Source: Nocardioides phosphati
Lineage (GTDB): Bacteria > Actinomycetota > Actinomycetes > Propionibacteriales > Nocardioidaceae
Direction: 5' to 3'
Assembly (NCBI RefSeq): GCF_014646375.1
Contig: NZ_BMNI01000001.1
Coordinates: 1-64,000 of the forward strand
Length of the DNA stretch: 64,000 nucleotides
Shown here: positions 55,117 to 63,727 of the stretch, piece by piece
How positions within the stretch are numbered: position 1 is the first letter of the stretch
How the letters are laid out: every line of letters starts with the position of its first letter
The notes under the pieces: model-generated
Databases searched by the model: none
Seen by the model: the letters and a program-made list of their open reading frames with translations, nothing else
Told to the model about the DNA's origin: nothing
Program-made: the position numbers and the translations under genes

Positions 55117-56079
55117 TCAGGCGGCGGCGTCGACCGGCTGGTTCCTGACCAGCTTCGACTCGATGCGCGCCTGGACGGGCCAGCGGACGTCCGTGACCCA
55201 GCCGAGCTTCTCGAGCACCCAGATGGTGCGGGCGGAGGAGTCGAGCTGCCCGCGGAGCACGCCGTGGCGCGCGCACGTCGGGTCGGCGTGGTGCAGGTTG
55301 TGCCACGACTCGCCACCGGACGGGATCGCCAGCCACCAGACGTTGGCCGACTTGTCGCGGGAGACGAACGGGCGGTCGCCGACCGCGTGGCAGATCGAGT
55401 TGATCGACCAGGTCAGGTGGTGCAGCACGCCGACGCGCACGACCGTGCCCCAGAAGAACGCCGTCGCGGCGCCCTGCCACGACCACGTGATCAGGCCGCC
55501 GAGCACGGGCGGGATCGCGAGCGAGATCGCGGTGAAGACCCAGAAGTTGCGCGAGATCCAGACGATGTCGCGGTCCTTCATCAGGTCGGGGGCGTACTGC
55601 CGCTGCGGGGTCTGCTCGGCGTCGAAGAGCCAGCCGATGTGCGCGTGCCACAGGCCCTTGAGCAGGCCGCCGAGGGACTCGCCGTACTTCCAGGGGGAGT
55701 GGGGGTCGCCGTCGCGGTCGGAGAACTTGTGGTGCTTGCGGTGGTCGGCGACCCAGCGGACGACCGGGCCCTCGATCGCCATCGAGCCGAGGACGGCGAA
55801 GGCGATCTTGACCGCGCGGTTGGGCTTGAACGACTTGTGCGTGAAGAGCCGGTGGTAGCCGACGGTGATGCCGTGGAGCGTCAGGAAGTACATCGGCAGC
55901 GCGATGGCGACGTCGAGCCAGCTCAGCCAGCCGCCCCAGGCGACGGGCACGGCGACCGCGATCGCGACCAGGGGAAGCGCGATGAAGAGGGCGAGCGCGA
56001 TCCGTTCGGCCCAGCCCTGGGTCTCGCCGCCTCGTGTCGCAGAGGCGGGCAGGTCGTCGGTCTCGGTCGCTACGGACAC
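55117..56079 (-). CDS. Acyl-CoA delta-9 fatty-acid desaturase
   Basis: The 320-residue membrane enzyme introduces a double bond into saturated acyl chains with O2 and electrons from a reductase. Three His boxes bind the di-iron centre: HRLFTH (about 76-81), HRKHH (about 113-117) and HNLHH (about 262-266). Four membrane helices are visible. GTG 56079 starts it. It is divergent from the hotdog protein gene, suggesting joint control of lipid composition. Confidence 0.92.
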   Translation of the reverse strand: MSVATETDDLPASATRGGETQGWAERIALALFIALPLVAIAVAVPVAWGGWLSWLDVAIALPMYFLTLHGITVGYHRLFTHKSFKPNRAVKIAFAVLGSMAIEGPVVRWVADHRKHHKFSDRDGDPHSPWKYGESLGGLLKGLWHAHIGWLFDAEQTPQRQYAPDLMKDRDIVWISRNFWVFTAISLAIPPVLGGLITWSWQGAATAFFWGTVVRVGVLHHLTWSINSICHAVGDRPFVSRDKSANVWWLAIPSGGESWHNLHHADPTCARHGVLRGQLDSSARTIWVLEKLGWVTDVRWPVQARIESKLVRNQPVDAAA

Positions 56080-56184
56080 ACGTACTCCAGGCGGTGATCG
56101 GTGACGTCGTACGACGCCTCGGCTTCCAACGGTAACCCGATCAGGTGTGTCACAGACAACGCGTCCCGCTTGTTACGCCAAAGG

Positions 56185-56201
56185 TTACTGACGGGTAATA
56201 C
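56185..56201 (+). promoter_or_regulatory. Promoter/operator of the desaturase-hotdog spacer
   Basis: TTAC-tgacgg-GTAA (56185-56198) is an inverted repeat that overlaps TAATAC (56196-56201), a good -10 box eight bases before ATG 56209. The mRNA would be leaderless and the repeat would block the polymerase when bound. Confidence 0.5.
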
Positions 56202-56208
56202 TGAGGAC

Positions 56209-56670
56209 ATGAGCGCACTTGTCACCCTTCGGGAGAAGACCCACGGCCTGCCGATGGGCAAGAAGATCTTCTCGACGATCTACAGCCAGAAGGCGCCGTA
56301 CTTCGCCACGATCCACGCGACCGTGGCCGAGATGCGTCCCAACTACGCCGAGGTCCACCTGCCGAAGCGTCGCTCGGTGCAGAACCACATCGGCACCGTC
56401 CACGCGATCGCGCTGTGCAACGGCGCCGAGATGGCGATGGGCGCTCTCGCCGAGGCCACCGTGCCGCGCGACAAGCGCTGGATCCCCAAGGGCATGGACA
56501 TCCGCTACACTGCGAAGGCCGACAGCGACATCACCGTCGTCGCGGAGACCGAGCCGGAGCAGTGGGAGAAGGACGGCGACCTCGACGTCCGGGTGCAGGC
56601 GCTCACCGTCGACGGCGTCGTCTGCTTCGAGGGCGTCATCAAGCTGTGGATCAGCAGCAAGCAGAAGTAA
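56209..56670 (+). CDS. DUF4442 hotdog-fold protein (thioesterase-like)
   Basis: The 153-residue protein has the hotdog layout of DUF4442: a helix with KIFSTIYSQKAPYF, then NHIGTVHAIALCNGAEMAMGAL (about 60-82, the conserved helix of acyl-CoA thioesterase-like proteins) and strands ending CFEGVIKLWISS. Relatives hydrolyse or bind acyl-CoA. Divergent pairing with a fatty-acid desaturase fits a role in acyl-chain handling. ATG 56209 begins the conserved region. Confidence 0.85.
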   Translation: MSALVTLREKTHGLPMGKKIFSTIYSQKAPYFATIHATVAEMRPNYAEVHLPKRRSVQNHIGTVHAIALCNGAEMAMGALAEATVPRDKRWIPKGMDIRYTAKADSDITVVAETEPEQWEKDGDLDVRVQALTVDGVVCFEGVIKLWISSKQK

Positions 56671-56732
56671 TCCGCCTGTCACACGACGGTGCTTCACTGC
56701 CGTCGTACGCAGTCCGTCCCCCAGGAGGAACG

Positions 56733-57032
56733 ATGAGCGAGAACACGAACGCCGACAAGGCGAAGGCCGCCGCCGACGAGGCGCTGGCGAAGGCCAAGGC
56801 CGCCGCTGACGAGGCGCTGGCGCAGGCGAAGACCCAGGCCGACGCCGCGCTCGCCAAGGCGAAGGTGGCCGCCGAGCAGGCCAAGGCGCAGGCCGAGGAG
56901 AGCTTCGCCAAGGCGAAGGTCCAGGCCGAGGAGTCCTTCGCCAAGGCGAAGGCGCTCGCCGAGGAGGCCGCCGGCACCGCCAAGGGTGTCGTCGAGGGCC
57001 TGATCGAGAAGGCCAAGGGCTTCACGTCCTGA
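56733..57032 (+). CDS. Ala/Lys/Glu-rich hendecad-repeat protein
   Basis: The 99-residue protein consists almost wholly of 11-residue repeats such as AKAKAAADEAL, AQAKTQADAAL, AKAKVAAEQAK, AQAEESFAKAK and VQAEESFAKAK, followed by a short Gly/Val-rich helix and KGFTS. Eleven-residue periodicity is that of LEA group 3 proteins, apolipoproteins and phasin-like helices, which bind membranes or lipid droplets or form right-handed coiled coils. AGGAGGAACG lies before the ATG. It follows the hotdog gene by 62 bases and ends at a terminator. Function unknown. Confidence 0.8.
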   Translation: MSENTNADKAKAAADEALAKAKAAADEALAQAKTQADAALAKAKVAAEQAKAQAEESFAKAKVQAEESFAKAKALAEEAAGTAKGVVEGLIEKAKGFTS

Positions 57033-57046
57033 CCTGACGTCGTACG

Positions 57047-57085
57047 CCGAGGGCCGGCTCCGCATCATGCGGAGCCGGCCCTCGG
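57047..57085. terminator. Terminator between hendecad protein and gluD
   Basis: Perfect 18-bp stem CCGAGGGCCGGCTCCGCA / TGCGGAGCCGGCCCTCGG with a TCA loop, between convergent genes. Confidence 0.9.
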
Positions 57086-57110
57086 TGCGTTGCAGCGTGT
57101 GGTGGTGCGG

Positions 57111-57959
57111 TCAGACGCCGCGGCCGGTGTCCATCGTGCCGACCATGGCGACCTGCAGCTTCTTCTCGCCGACGTACTTCTTCTGCGCCCAGGTGGCCAG
57201 CCAGAGCAGCAGCAGGTTGACGACGATGTAGAGGAGCGCGACCACGGCCATCGTCGGGACCTGGTTGTGCAGCTCGGTGTAGATCGCCTTGCCGACGCGC
57301 ATCAGGCCGGGCGCGAGGACGGCGGCGCCGAGCGCGGTGTCCTTCAGGGCGACGATGCACTGGGCGATCATGGCCGGGAACATGATCTTCACCGCCTGCG
57401 GGACGAGCACGATCGACATCACTTGCGACTTCCGCATGCCGATCGCGTACGCCGCCTCCGACTGCCCCTTGGGTACCGCGTTGATGCCGGCACGGAGCAC
57501 CTCCGCGAGTACCGAGCCGTTGTAGAGGGTCAGCGCGAAGACGACGGCCAGGAAGCCAGAGCTGTCCTCCTTGATGCCCAGCGCGTACCAGATGAAGATC
57601 ATCAGCAGCAGGACCGGCGTCGCGCGGAAGAACTCGACGATCGCCGCAGCGGGCCAGCGGACCCAGCGGTGGTCGGAGAGCTTGCCCAGGCCGAGGACCG
57701 TGCCCATCACGAGTGCGCCGGCGATGGCGAGCACAGCCATCAGCAGCGTCTGGAGGAGACCGTCGACCAGGAGGGCCTGGACGTAGGAGGGCGTCGTGAA
57801 CGCCTCCCACTTGTCGTAGGCGAACTGGCCGTGGTCGTAGAAGCCCTTCACTGCCCACGCCACCGCGACGACGATGAGAACTGCTGCGACCACCGAGTAG
57901 GCGCGGTGGCGGGCGACGGTCCGGGGGCCGGGGGAGTCGAAGAGGACGCTGGCGCTCAT
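57111..57959 (-). CDS. gluD: Glutamate/amino-acid ABC transporter permease (GluD)
   Basis: The 282-residue permease of a polar amino-acid importer has about five helices and the family EAA motif region (VLAEVLRAGINAVPKGQSEAA, about residues 156-176) that contacts the ATPase. ATG 57959 overlaps the gluC stop (ATGA). The first 20 residues are a basic extension. The gene order gluA-gluB-gluC-gluD is that of Corynebacterium; substrate glutamate is inferred from this. Confidence 0.9.
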   Translation of the reverse strand: MSASVLFDSPGPRTVARHRAYSVVAAVLIVVAVAWAVKGFYDHGQFAYDKWEAFTTPSYVQALLVDGLLQTLLMAVLAIAGALVMGTVLGLGKLSDHRWVRWPAAAIVEFFRATPVLLLMIFIWYALGIKEDSSGFLAVVFALTLYNGSVLAEVLRAGINAVPKGQSEAAYAIGMRKSQVMSIVLVPQAVKIMFPAMIAQCIVALKDTALGAAVLAPGLMRVGKAIYTELHNQVPTMAVVALLYIVVNLLLLWLATWAQKKYVGEKKLQVAMVGTMDTGRGV

Positions 57960-58639
57960 GCCACCCTCCAGTGCCGCTCGAGGCGGTTGGCCAGGAACGA
58001 GAAGACGAAGACGATCAGGATGTAGCCGGCGGCGTACGCGAGGAAGATCGTGGTCCGCTCGGAGGAATGGTTGTTGGTCATGATGCGCATCTGGGCGACT
58101 GCCTCGCCGACGCCGAAGATGAAGGCCACCGAGGTGTTCTTGATCAGCGCGATCAACACGCTGGCCAGGGGCGGCACCGAGGCACGGAACGCCTGGGGCA
58201 GGATCACCTGGCTCATCGTTCCGCCGAAGGTGAGGCCGATCGCCCGCGCCGCCTCGGCCTGCCCGAGCGGAACGGCGTTGACGCCGGAGCGGAGCGCCTC
58301 GCAGACGAAGCAGGACGTGTAGAGGGTCAGCGCGACCACCGCGATCGCGAAGAACGACGTGAAGTCGAAGGCCCCGATGTGCACGTCGACCCACCCGAAG
58401 CGGATGCCCAGCATGGGCGCCGCGAACTGGAAGAAGGCGAAGACGACCACGAGCGGTGTGCTCCGCACGAGCGTGACGTACCACCCGCCGGCCCACCGCA
58501 GGACCGCCACCGGCCCGACCCGGCAGGCCACGAGGAGAGTGCCGAGGACCAGGGAGAGCAGTCCCGAGATGAGGAAGAGGAACAGCGTGTAGCCGAAACC
58601 CTTCAGGAACAGGTCGAAGTTGCTTGTCACGGCGTCCAT
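57956..58639 (-). CDS. gluC: Glutamate/amino-acid ABC transporter permease (GluC)
   Basis: The 227-residue permease has the His/Glu/Gln-type polar amino-acid importer pattern: RWAGGWYVTLVRSTPLVVVF near 48-67 and the EAA region VCEALRSGVNAVPLGQAEAA near 112-131. It is separated from gluB by a hairpin and overlaps gluD. Together with gluD it forms the membrane channel. Confidence 0.9.
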   Translation of the reverse strand: MDAVTSNFDLFLKGFGYTLFLFLISGLLSLVLGTLLVACRVGPVAVLRWAGGWYVTLVRSTPLVVVFAFFQFAAPMLGIRFGWVDVHIGAFDFTSFFAIAVVALTLYTSCFVCEALRSGVNAVPLGQAEAARAIGLTFGGTMSQVILPQAFRASVPPLASVLIALIKNTSVAFIFGVGEAVAQMRIMTNNHSSERTTIFLAYAAGYILIVFVFSFLANRLERHWRVA

Positions 58640-58660
58640 CGATCACCTCCACGCAAAGAC

Positions 58661-58700
58661 GGTGCCGGGGCGGCTTGACTCGGGTCGCCGCCCCGGCACC
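58661..58700 (-). other. Intercistronic hairpin between gluB and gluC
   Basis: A perfect 14-bp stem GGTGCCGGGGCGGC / GCCGCCCCGGCACC with a 12-base loop lies in the 67-bp spacer. It may limit readthrough or protect the gluAB mRNA, giving more binding protein than permease. Confidence 0.75.
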
Positions 58701-58706
58701 GGGTCA

Positions 58707-59585
58707 TCAGGACTGGCAGGGGTCGAGCGTCGGCGGCGTCGGCGTGTCCACGCCCGACGGGCCGAGCGTCTTCTCGAAGGCCTTCGCCCACGTGCCGTCG
58801 TCGAACGCCGCCGTCAGCGACTTGTTGATGAAGTCGCACATGCCAGTGGCCTTCTTGCTGTAGCCGACACCGATCCGCTCCTCCGAGAACGGGTCGCCGA
58901 CGACCTTGAGCTGGCCTTCGTTCTGGGCGGCGAAGCCGGCGAGGATCGTGCCGTCGGTCGACATCGCGGAGACCGTGCCGTCGAGCACCTTCTGGACGCA
59001 CTCGGAGTAGCTCTCGAAGCCGACGCCCTTGGCGCCCTTCTCGTTGATCTTGTCGATCGAGGTCGAGCCGGTGACGGAGCAGACCTCCTTGCCCTTGAGG
59101 TCGGAGATGTCCTTGACCTTGCTGTCCGCGGGGACGAGCAGCTGCTGGCCGGTCACCATGTACGGGCCTGCCTGGCCGACGACCTTCCGCCGGTCCGGCG
59201 TGATGGAGTACGACGCCAGGACGAGGTCGACCTTGCCCTGCTGGAGGAACGGCTCACGGTTGTCCGAGATCGTCTCCTCCCACTTGATGTCCTTGCTGTC
59301 GATGCCGAGGTCGGAGGCGAGGATCTTCGCCACCTCGACGTCGAAGCCCGTGGGGGTGTCGGACGTGGCGCTCTTGAAGCCGAGGCCGGGCTGGTCGAAC
59401 TTGACGCCGATCGTGATCTTGCCGGCCTTGCAGATCTCGGCTGCCCGGCCGGTGAAGTCGCTGCACTTGACGTCCTTGCCGGCGACCTCCTTGCCCTTGT
59501 CGCCGCTGCCCGCGTTGCCGCACGCTGCCATGGCGAGCGTCAGCCCGCACGCGGCGATGACGGCCTTGGTCTTCCTGAGTCGCAT
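58707..59585 (-). CDS. gluB: Glutamate/amino-acid ABC transporter substrate-binding lipoprotein (GluB)
   Basis: The 292-residue protein has a lipoprotein signal with lipobox L-A-M-A-A-C (lipidation Cys near residue 22). The family-3 solute-binding pattern follows: ITIGVKFDQPGLGFK, GFDVEVAKILA and VDLVLASYSITPDRR. It captures substrate outside the membrane for gluCD. Cys residues near 200 and 250 could form a disulfide. Confidence 0.92.
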   Translation of the reverse strand: MRLRKTKAVIAACGLTLAMAACGNAGSGDKGKEVAGKDVKCSDFTGRAAEICKAGKITIGVKFDQPGLGFKSATSDTPTGFDVEVAKILASDLGIDSKDIKWEETISDNREPFLQQGKVDLVLASYSITPDRRKVVGQAGPYMVTGQQLLVPADSKVKDISDLKGKEVCSVTGSTSIDKINEKGAKGVGFESYSECVQKVLDGTVSAMSTDGTILAGFAAQNEGQLKVVGDPFSEERIGVGYSKKATGMCDFINKSLTAAFDDGTWAKAFEKTLGPSGVDTPTPPTLDPCQS

Positions 59586-59618
59586 CGTCGTTCTCCTTCG
59601 GTGGGGAATCGGTGGGGA

Positions 59619-60395
59619 TCAGTGCTTGAGGATGTGGCCGAGGAAGTCCCTGGCCCGCGCCGACTGCGCGTTGGTGAAGAACTCCTCGGGGGTGCCCTCC
59701 TCGAGGACCTGGCCGTCGGCCATGAAGACGATCCGGTTGGCCGCGGTGCGCGCGAAGCCCATCTCGTGGGTGACCACGACCATCGTCATGCCCTGCTTGG
59801 CGAGGTCGACCATGACGTCGAGGACCTCCTTGATCATCTCGGGGTCCAGCGCGGAGGTCGGCTCGTCGAAGAGCATCACCTTGGGCTGCATCGCCAGCGC
59901 GCGGGCGATCGCGACACGCTGCTGCTGGCCGCCGGAGAGCTGGGCAGGGTACTTCGGCGCCTGGTTGGCCAGGCCGACCCGCTCGAGCAGCTGCATCCCG
60001 AGCTTCTCGGCCTCGGCCTTCGCGATCTTGCGGACCTTGATCGGCCCGAGCGTGACGTTCTCGAGGATCGTCTTGTGGGCGAAGAGGTTGAAGCTCTGGA
60101 AGACCATGCCGACCTCGGCCCGCAGGTCGGCCAGCTGCTTGCCCTCCTGGGGGAGAGCCTTGCCGTCGAGCGTGATCGACCCCTTGTCGATCGTCTCGAG
60201 GCGGTTGATCGTGCGGCACAGCGTCGACTTGCCCGACCCGGAGGGGCCGATCACGACGACGACCTCACCCCGTTTGATCGACAGGTTGATGTCCTGCAGC
60301 ACGTGCAGGTCGCCGTACCACTTCTCCACATGGTCGAGTACGACGAGCGGCTCGCCAACAGCAGCCGCCGACGCCTCCGAGCTGAGCGCGGTCAT
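59619..60395 (-). CDS. gluA: Glutamate/amino-acid ABC transporter ATPase (GluA)
   Basis: The 258-residue ATPase has Walker [11 protein letters not shown]-loop [11 protein letters not shown], signature [15 protein letters not shown], Walker [14 protein letters not shown] and switch VTHEMGFA, the polar amino-acid importer pattern. It starts the operon; TAGGTT nine bases before the ATG is a candidate -10 box for a leaderless mRNA. It is divergent from miaB. Confidence 0.93.
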   Translation of the reverse strand: MTALSSEASAAAVGEPLVVLDHVEKWYGDLHVLQDINLSIKRGEVVVVIGPSGSGKSTLCRTINRLETIDKGSITLDGKALPQEGKQLADLRAEVGMVFQSFNLFAHKTILENVTLGPIKVRKIAKAEAEKLGMQLLERVGLANQAPKYPAQLSGGQQQRVAIARALAMQPKVMLFDEPTSALDPEMIKEVLDVMVDLAKQGMTMVVVTHEMGFARTAANRIVFMADGQVLEEGTPEEFFTNAQSARARDFLGHILKH

Positions 60396-60566
60396 GCTTG
60401 GAACCTAGACCCCTCGCTGTGCTCCGGGCCACAGTCGCGGCGGTGTTTGTGGAGGACCGCTACCGAAACGTGACCTGTCGGACGCTGCCTGCCGGGCTGC
60501 TGTCCGGTGATGTCCGGAACGACGGATTCGGGGCGGCCGCGCGCTGCGCCGTACGCTTGGACGGCT

Positions 60567-62063
60567 ATGACTGAGGCTCCGCGCACGTATGAGGTCCGCA
60601 CCTACGGGTGCCAGATGAACGTCCACGACTCCGAGCGGCTCGGTGGCCTGCTCGTGGACGCCGGCTACGTGCCCGCGGCGGAGGGGGAGCAGGCCGACGT
60701 CGTCGTCTTCAACACCTGCGCCGTGCGCGAGAACGCCGACAACAAGCTCTACGGCAACCTCGGTCACCTCGCGCCGATCAAGGCGAAGAAGCCGGGCATG
60801 CAGATCGCCGTCGGCGGCTGCATGGCGCAGAAGGACCGCGACACCGTCGTCAAGAAGGCGCCCTGGGTCGACGTCGTCTTCGGCACCCACAACATCGGCT
60901 CGCTGCCGGCGCTGCTCGAGCGCGCGCGGGTGCAGGAGGAGGCGCAGGTCGAGATCCTCGAGAGCCTCGAGGTCTTCCCGTCGACGCTGCCGACCAAGCG
61001 CGAGTCGGCCTATGCGGCCTGGGTGTCGATCAGCGTCGGCTGCAACAACACCTGCACGTTCTGCATCGTCCCGTCGCTGCGTGGCAAGGAGAAGGACCGC
61101 CGGCCGGGCGAGATCCTGGCCGAGATCGAGGCCCTGGTCGCCGAGGGCGTCTCCGAGGTCACCCTCCTCGGCCAGAACGTCAACGCGTACGGCGTGGAGT
61201 TCGGCGACCGCCAGGCCTTCTCGAAGCTGCTCCGTGCGTGCGGCGAGATCTCCGGCCTGGAGCGGGTTCGCTTCACCTCCCCGCACCCGGCGGAGTTCAC
61301 CGACGACGTCATCTCGGCCATGGCCGAGACGCCGAACGTGATGCCGTCGCTGCACATGCCGCTGCAGTCGGGCTCGTCGCGGCTGCTCAAGGAGATGCGC
61401 CGGTCGTACCGCCAGCAGAAGTTCCTCGACATCATCGCGAAGGTGAAGGCGGCGATCCCCGACGCAGCGATCACCACCGACATCATCGTCGGCTTCCCGG
61501 GCGAGACCGAGGAGGACTTCCTCGACACGCTCCACGTCGTGCGCGAGTCGCGCTTCTCGGGCGCCTTCACGTTCCAGTACTCCAAGCGCCCCGGCACTCC
61601 CGCGGCCGACCTGCCGTCGGTGGACCCCGCGGTGATCGCGGATCGCTACCAGCGCCTGACCGCGCTCCAGACGCAGATCGGGCTCGAGGAGAACGAGAAG
61701 CAGGTCGGTCGGGTCGTCGAGGTGCTCGTGGCGCAGGGCGAGGGCCGGCGTGACGGCGACACCGGGCGGCTGTCCGGGCGTGCGCCTGACAACCGGCTCG
61801 TGCACTTCAACGGCGTCGTGCCCTCGTCGCTGGAGGACGGGCGCGGCCCGATCCGGCCCGGCGACATGGTCACCGTCGCGATCACGCGTGGTGCCCCGCA
61901 CTACCTCGAGGCGGACGGGTCGATCCTGGCGCTCCGTCGCACGCGCTCGGGCGACGCCTGGGAGCGGCGTACGTCGGCCCCGGCCGCGCCCGCTGGTGTC
62001 GGGCTCGGCATGCCGGCGATCGGCGTCCCCGCGCCGCTTCCGCCGGTGACCGGCTGCAGCTGA
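60567..62063 (+). CDS. miaB: tRNA-2-methylthio-N6-dimethylallyladenosine synthase
   Basis: The 498-residue radical-SAM enzyme adds a methylthio group to i6A37 of tRNAs that read U-starting codons. Three N-terminal Cys bind the auxiliary cluster (TYGCQMN, NTCAVRE, GGCMAQ), and the radical-SAM motif is C-N-N-T-C-T-F-C near 158. A TRAM domain covers about 385-465, and an Ala/Pro-rich tail of about 30 residues follows. ATG 60567 is favoured over the longer upstream frame. Confidence 0.95.
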   Translation: MTEAPRTYEVRTYGCQMNVHDSERLGGLLVDAGYVPAAEGEQADVVVFNTCAVRENADNKLYGNLGHLAPIKAKKPGMQIAVGGCMAQKDRDTVVKKAPWVDVVFGTHNIGSLPALLERARVQEEAQVEILESLEVFPSTLPTKRESAYAAWVSISVGCNNTCTFCIVPSLRGKEKDRRPGEILAEIEALVAEGVSEVTLLGQNVNAYGVEFGDRQAFSKLLRACGEISGLERVRFTSPHPAEFTDDVISAMAETPNVMPSLHMPLQSGSSRLLKEMRRSYRQQKFLDIIAKVKAAIPDAAITTDIIVGFPGETEEDFLDTLHVVRESRFSGAFTFQYSKRPGTPAADLPSVDPAVIADRYQRLTALQTQIGLEENEKQVGRVVEVLVAQGEGRRDGDTGRLSGRAPDNRLVHFNGVVPSSLEDGRGPIRPGDMVTVAITRGAPHYLEADGSILALRRTRSGDAWERRTSAPAAPAGVGLGMPAIGVPAPLPPVTGCS

Positions 62064-62071
62064 TCGATCAG

Positions 62072-62112
62072 GCGGTGGACTTCTCGTCAGCATGTGGCGA
62101 GGAATCCACCGC
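62072..62112. repeat. Palindromic repeat, copy 1
   Basis: GCGGTGGAcTTC / GGAAtCCACCGC arms surround a 17-base loop. Its core TTCTCGTCAGCATGTG recurs exactly in copy 2, in the same orientation, 370 bases away. It supplies the stop codon of the neighbouring gene remnant. Confidence 0.75.
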
Positions 62113-62362
62113 TTGTTCCGGGCAGTCGGGACACCGCTGCAGCTGGCCAGGCGTAGAGCACAGCGCCCCAGGACCGCTGCCGCCACGTCCGTGGGCCGTT
62201 GTGGTTGATGTAGACGCCCGGGTGCATCGTGACCCACTCGCCCCTCCGGAGTCGTCGCCGCAGGGTGGCGTCCGACTCGCCGGCGATCTCGAGCACCTGA
62301 CGACGCGCGATCACGCCGTCCTGCAGGTCGAGCAGGTCCGCGAGTGGGGAGAGCAGCAACAT
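62087..62362 (-). pseudogene. Remnant of an AbiEi/DUF559-like gene N-terminus
   Basis: The 91-residue frame starts MLLLSPLADLLDLQDGVIAR and continues LRRRLRRGEWVTMHPGVYINHNGP, the winged-helix N-terminal part seen in AbiEi-type antitoxin and DUF559 (Vsr-like) proteins. After WPAAA it leaves the family and ends VSRLPGTSGGFLATC, the last residues and stop lying in palindromic repeat copy 1. Full-length relatives are about 280-320 residues, so the nuclease-like C-terminal part is lost. The longer frame to 62479 begins inside repeat copy 2 and is not natural. Confidence 0.6.
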
Positions 62363-62443
62363 GCCTCGACGATGCGCCGTGAGGCGTGGGCACGCCAGCG
62401 CCGCCGCTCGAGGCTGTGGAGAACCGTCACGGCTCGAAGAACC

Positions 62444-62480
62444 GGTGGGCTTCTCGTCAGCATGTGACGCGAAGTCCACC
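62444..62480. repeat. Palindromic repeat, copy 2
   Basis: GGTGGgCTTC / GAAGtCCACC arms with a 17-base loop. The core TTCTCGTCAGCATGTG is identical to copy 1. Together the two copies flank the gene remnant. Confidence 0.75.
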
Positions 62481-62506
62481 CGTTGTCGGGCGAGGTCGAG
62501 GTGGGG

Positions 62507-62647
62507 CTACTCGAGGTCCATCATCGGCGCGAGGCCGGGGCCGTGGTCGGCCTGGACGCCGGGCTGGCTCTCCTCGGCCCACTCGAGCTCCGCGTCGTGG
62601 TGGACGTCGGGCAGGTGGTCGGAGCCTCCGGGCGTGAGTGCAGTCAT
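62507..62647 (-). CDS. 46-residue acidic small protein
   Basis: The frame encodes MTALTPGGSDHLPDVHHDAE and ends PGLAPMMDLE. An AGAGGAGG ribosome site lies six bases before the ATG, among the best in the window, and the product is acidic and His-rich without a membrane helix or signal. No family or function is recognised. It is shorter than most automatic cut-offs and lies between repeat copy 2 and the next small gene. Confidence 0.6.
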   Translation of the reverse strand: MTALTPGGSDHLPDVHHDAELEWAEESQPGVQADHGPGLAPMMDLE

Positions 62648-62796
62648 GACTGCCTCCTCTCGCCTCCAGTGTCGCGCGCAGGCGTCGTCACGGAAAGGCC
62701 CGCGGCCGTGTGACGGGAGGACGTCTCGGCGGGACAGGGGAGCGCCGCCGCGACGTCCCGGCGTACGGGCCCGGCCGCGAAGCGCCGTGTCGGCGG

Positions 62797-62955
62797 TTAC
62801 CCGCCGCGCTGGGCCTCGGCCAGGCGCTGGTGGAGGCGGGAGCGCACCTCGTCAGGCGTGTACGCGCGGCGTACGCGCTCCTGGCGGGCGATGACGACGC
62901 CGCCGCTCGCGATGCCGAAGATGCCGGCCAGACCGATCCACTTCCAGACCTTCAC
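62797..62955 (-). CDS. 52-residue membrane-anchored small protein
   Basis: GTG 62955 gives MKVWKWIGLAGIFGIASGGV, a single N-terminal helix (about residues 5-22), then a basic cytoplasmic tail with RRAYTPDEVRSRLHQRLAEA. The tail is amphipathic and resembles those of small actinobacterial membrane proteins of unknown function. The 149-bp stretch between it and the 46-residue gene holds nothing else I can name. It is divergent from the papain-like gene. Confidence 0.65.
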   Translation of the reverse strand: MKVWKWIGLAGIFGIASGGVVIARQERVRRAYTPDEVRSRLHQRLAEAQRGG

Positions 62956-63054
62956 GCCGTCAGCGTAGGCGCCTCGCGGCGCAGACCGGCGCAGACCGGC
63001 GCGCCACCACGCGCATCCGGCACGCGGCGAGGCGCAGGCGGGCAGACTGGCCGC

Positions 63055-63726
63055 ATGCTCGAGATCCACGAGGCCGCAAGCCTCGTCCGCACCGGTGACC
63101 TGCTGCTCTTCCGCGGCAGCACACTGGCCGACCGCACGATCCGCACGATCTCGAACGCACCGGTCAACCACGTCGCCGTGGCCCTCGTCGTCGACGACCT
63201 GCCCCCGTTGCTGTTCCACGCGGAGATGAGTCGCAAGCAGCTGGACCTGTGGACGGGCGGCTTCCACCGCGGCGTACAGCTCCACGACCTGGCGGAGGCG
63301 GTGACGCGCTGGCACGACGGCTACGGCCAGGAGGTCTGGCTGCGGCAGCTCGCGCCCGAGGTCGGGCGCGAGCAGGAGGACGCCGCGCTGCGGTCGGTGG
63401 CGCGGCTCGACGGCGTTCCGTACCCGGCGGCGGCCCGCGCGCTCGGGCGCTGGTTCAAGGGGCGCGACGGCTACCTGCCGCAGAAGCGACGAGGGCTGCA
63501 GGTGCGGCCCGAGGATGCGTTCTGCTCCGAGGTGGTGGCGATGGTGCTGCAGGACATGGGCGTCCTGCACACCGACCGCAAGGCGCACTGGTACGACCCG
63601 GGCACCTTCTGGAGCGGCGCCTACCTGCCGCTGAAGGACGGGTGGAGCTACGGCACCGAGATCGCCGTCGGCGCCCCGCAGGACCCGGACCGCGAGGTGC
63701 CGTCGGCGCGCGACCGCTGGCGCTGA
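63055..63726 (+). CDS. Permuted papain-like (YiiX/NlpC-P60-related) hydrolase
   Basis: The 223-residue protein has the circularly permuted papain pattern of YiiX/YaeF relatives: GDLLLFRG near 14-21, the active His in N-H-V-A-V-A-L near 38-44, and the Cys in A-F-C-S-E-V-V-A near 159-166. Such amidases or thioesterases act on lipids or cell-wall peptides. No signal peptide is seen. ATG 63055 begins the conserved region; the upstream frame is not coding. Confidence 0.75.
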   Translation: MLEIHEAASLVRTGDLLLFRGSTLADRTIRTISNAPVNHVAVALVVDDLPPLLFHAEMSRKQLDLWTGGFHRGVQLHDLAEAVTRWHDGYGQEVWLRQLAPEVGREQEDAALRSVARLDGVPYPAAARALGRWFKGRDGYLPQKRRGLQVRPEDAFCSEVVAMVLQDMGVLHTDRKAHWYDPGTFWSGAYLPLKDGWSYGTEIAVGAPQDPDREVPSARDRWR

Positions 63727-63727
63727 C

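Noticed and set aside
62363..62479. N-terminal extension of the AbiEi-like remnant (MDFASHADEKP)
   Set aside because: These codons lie in palindromic repeat copy 2 and are not part of the protein family.
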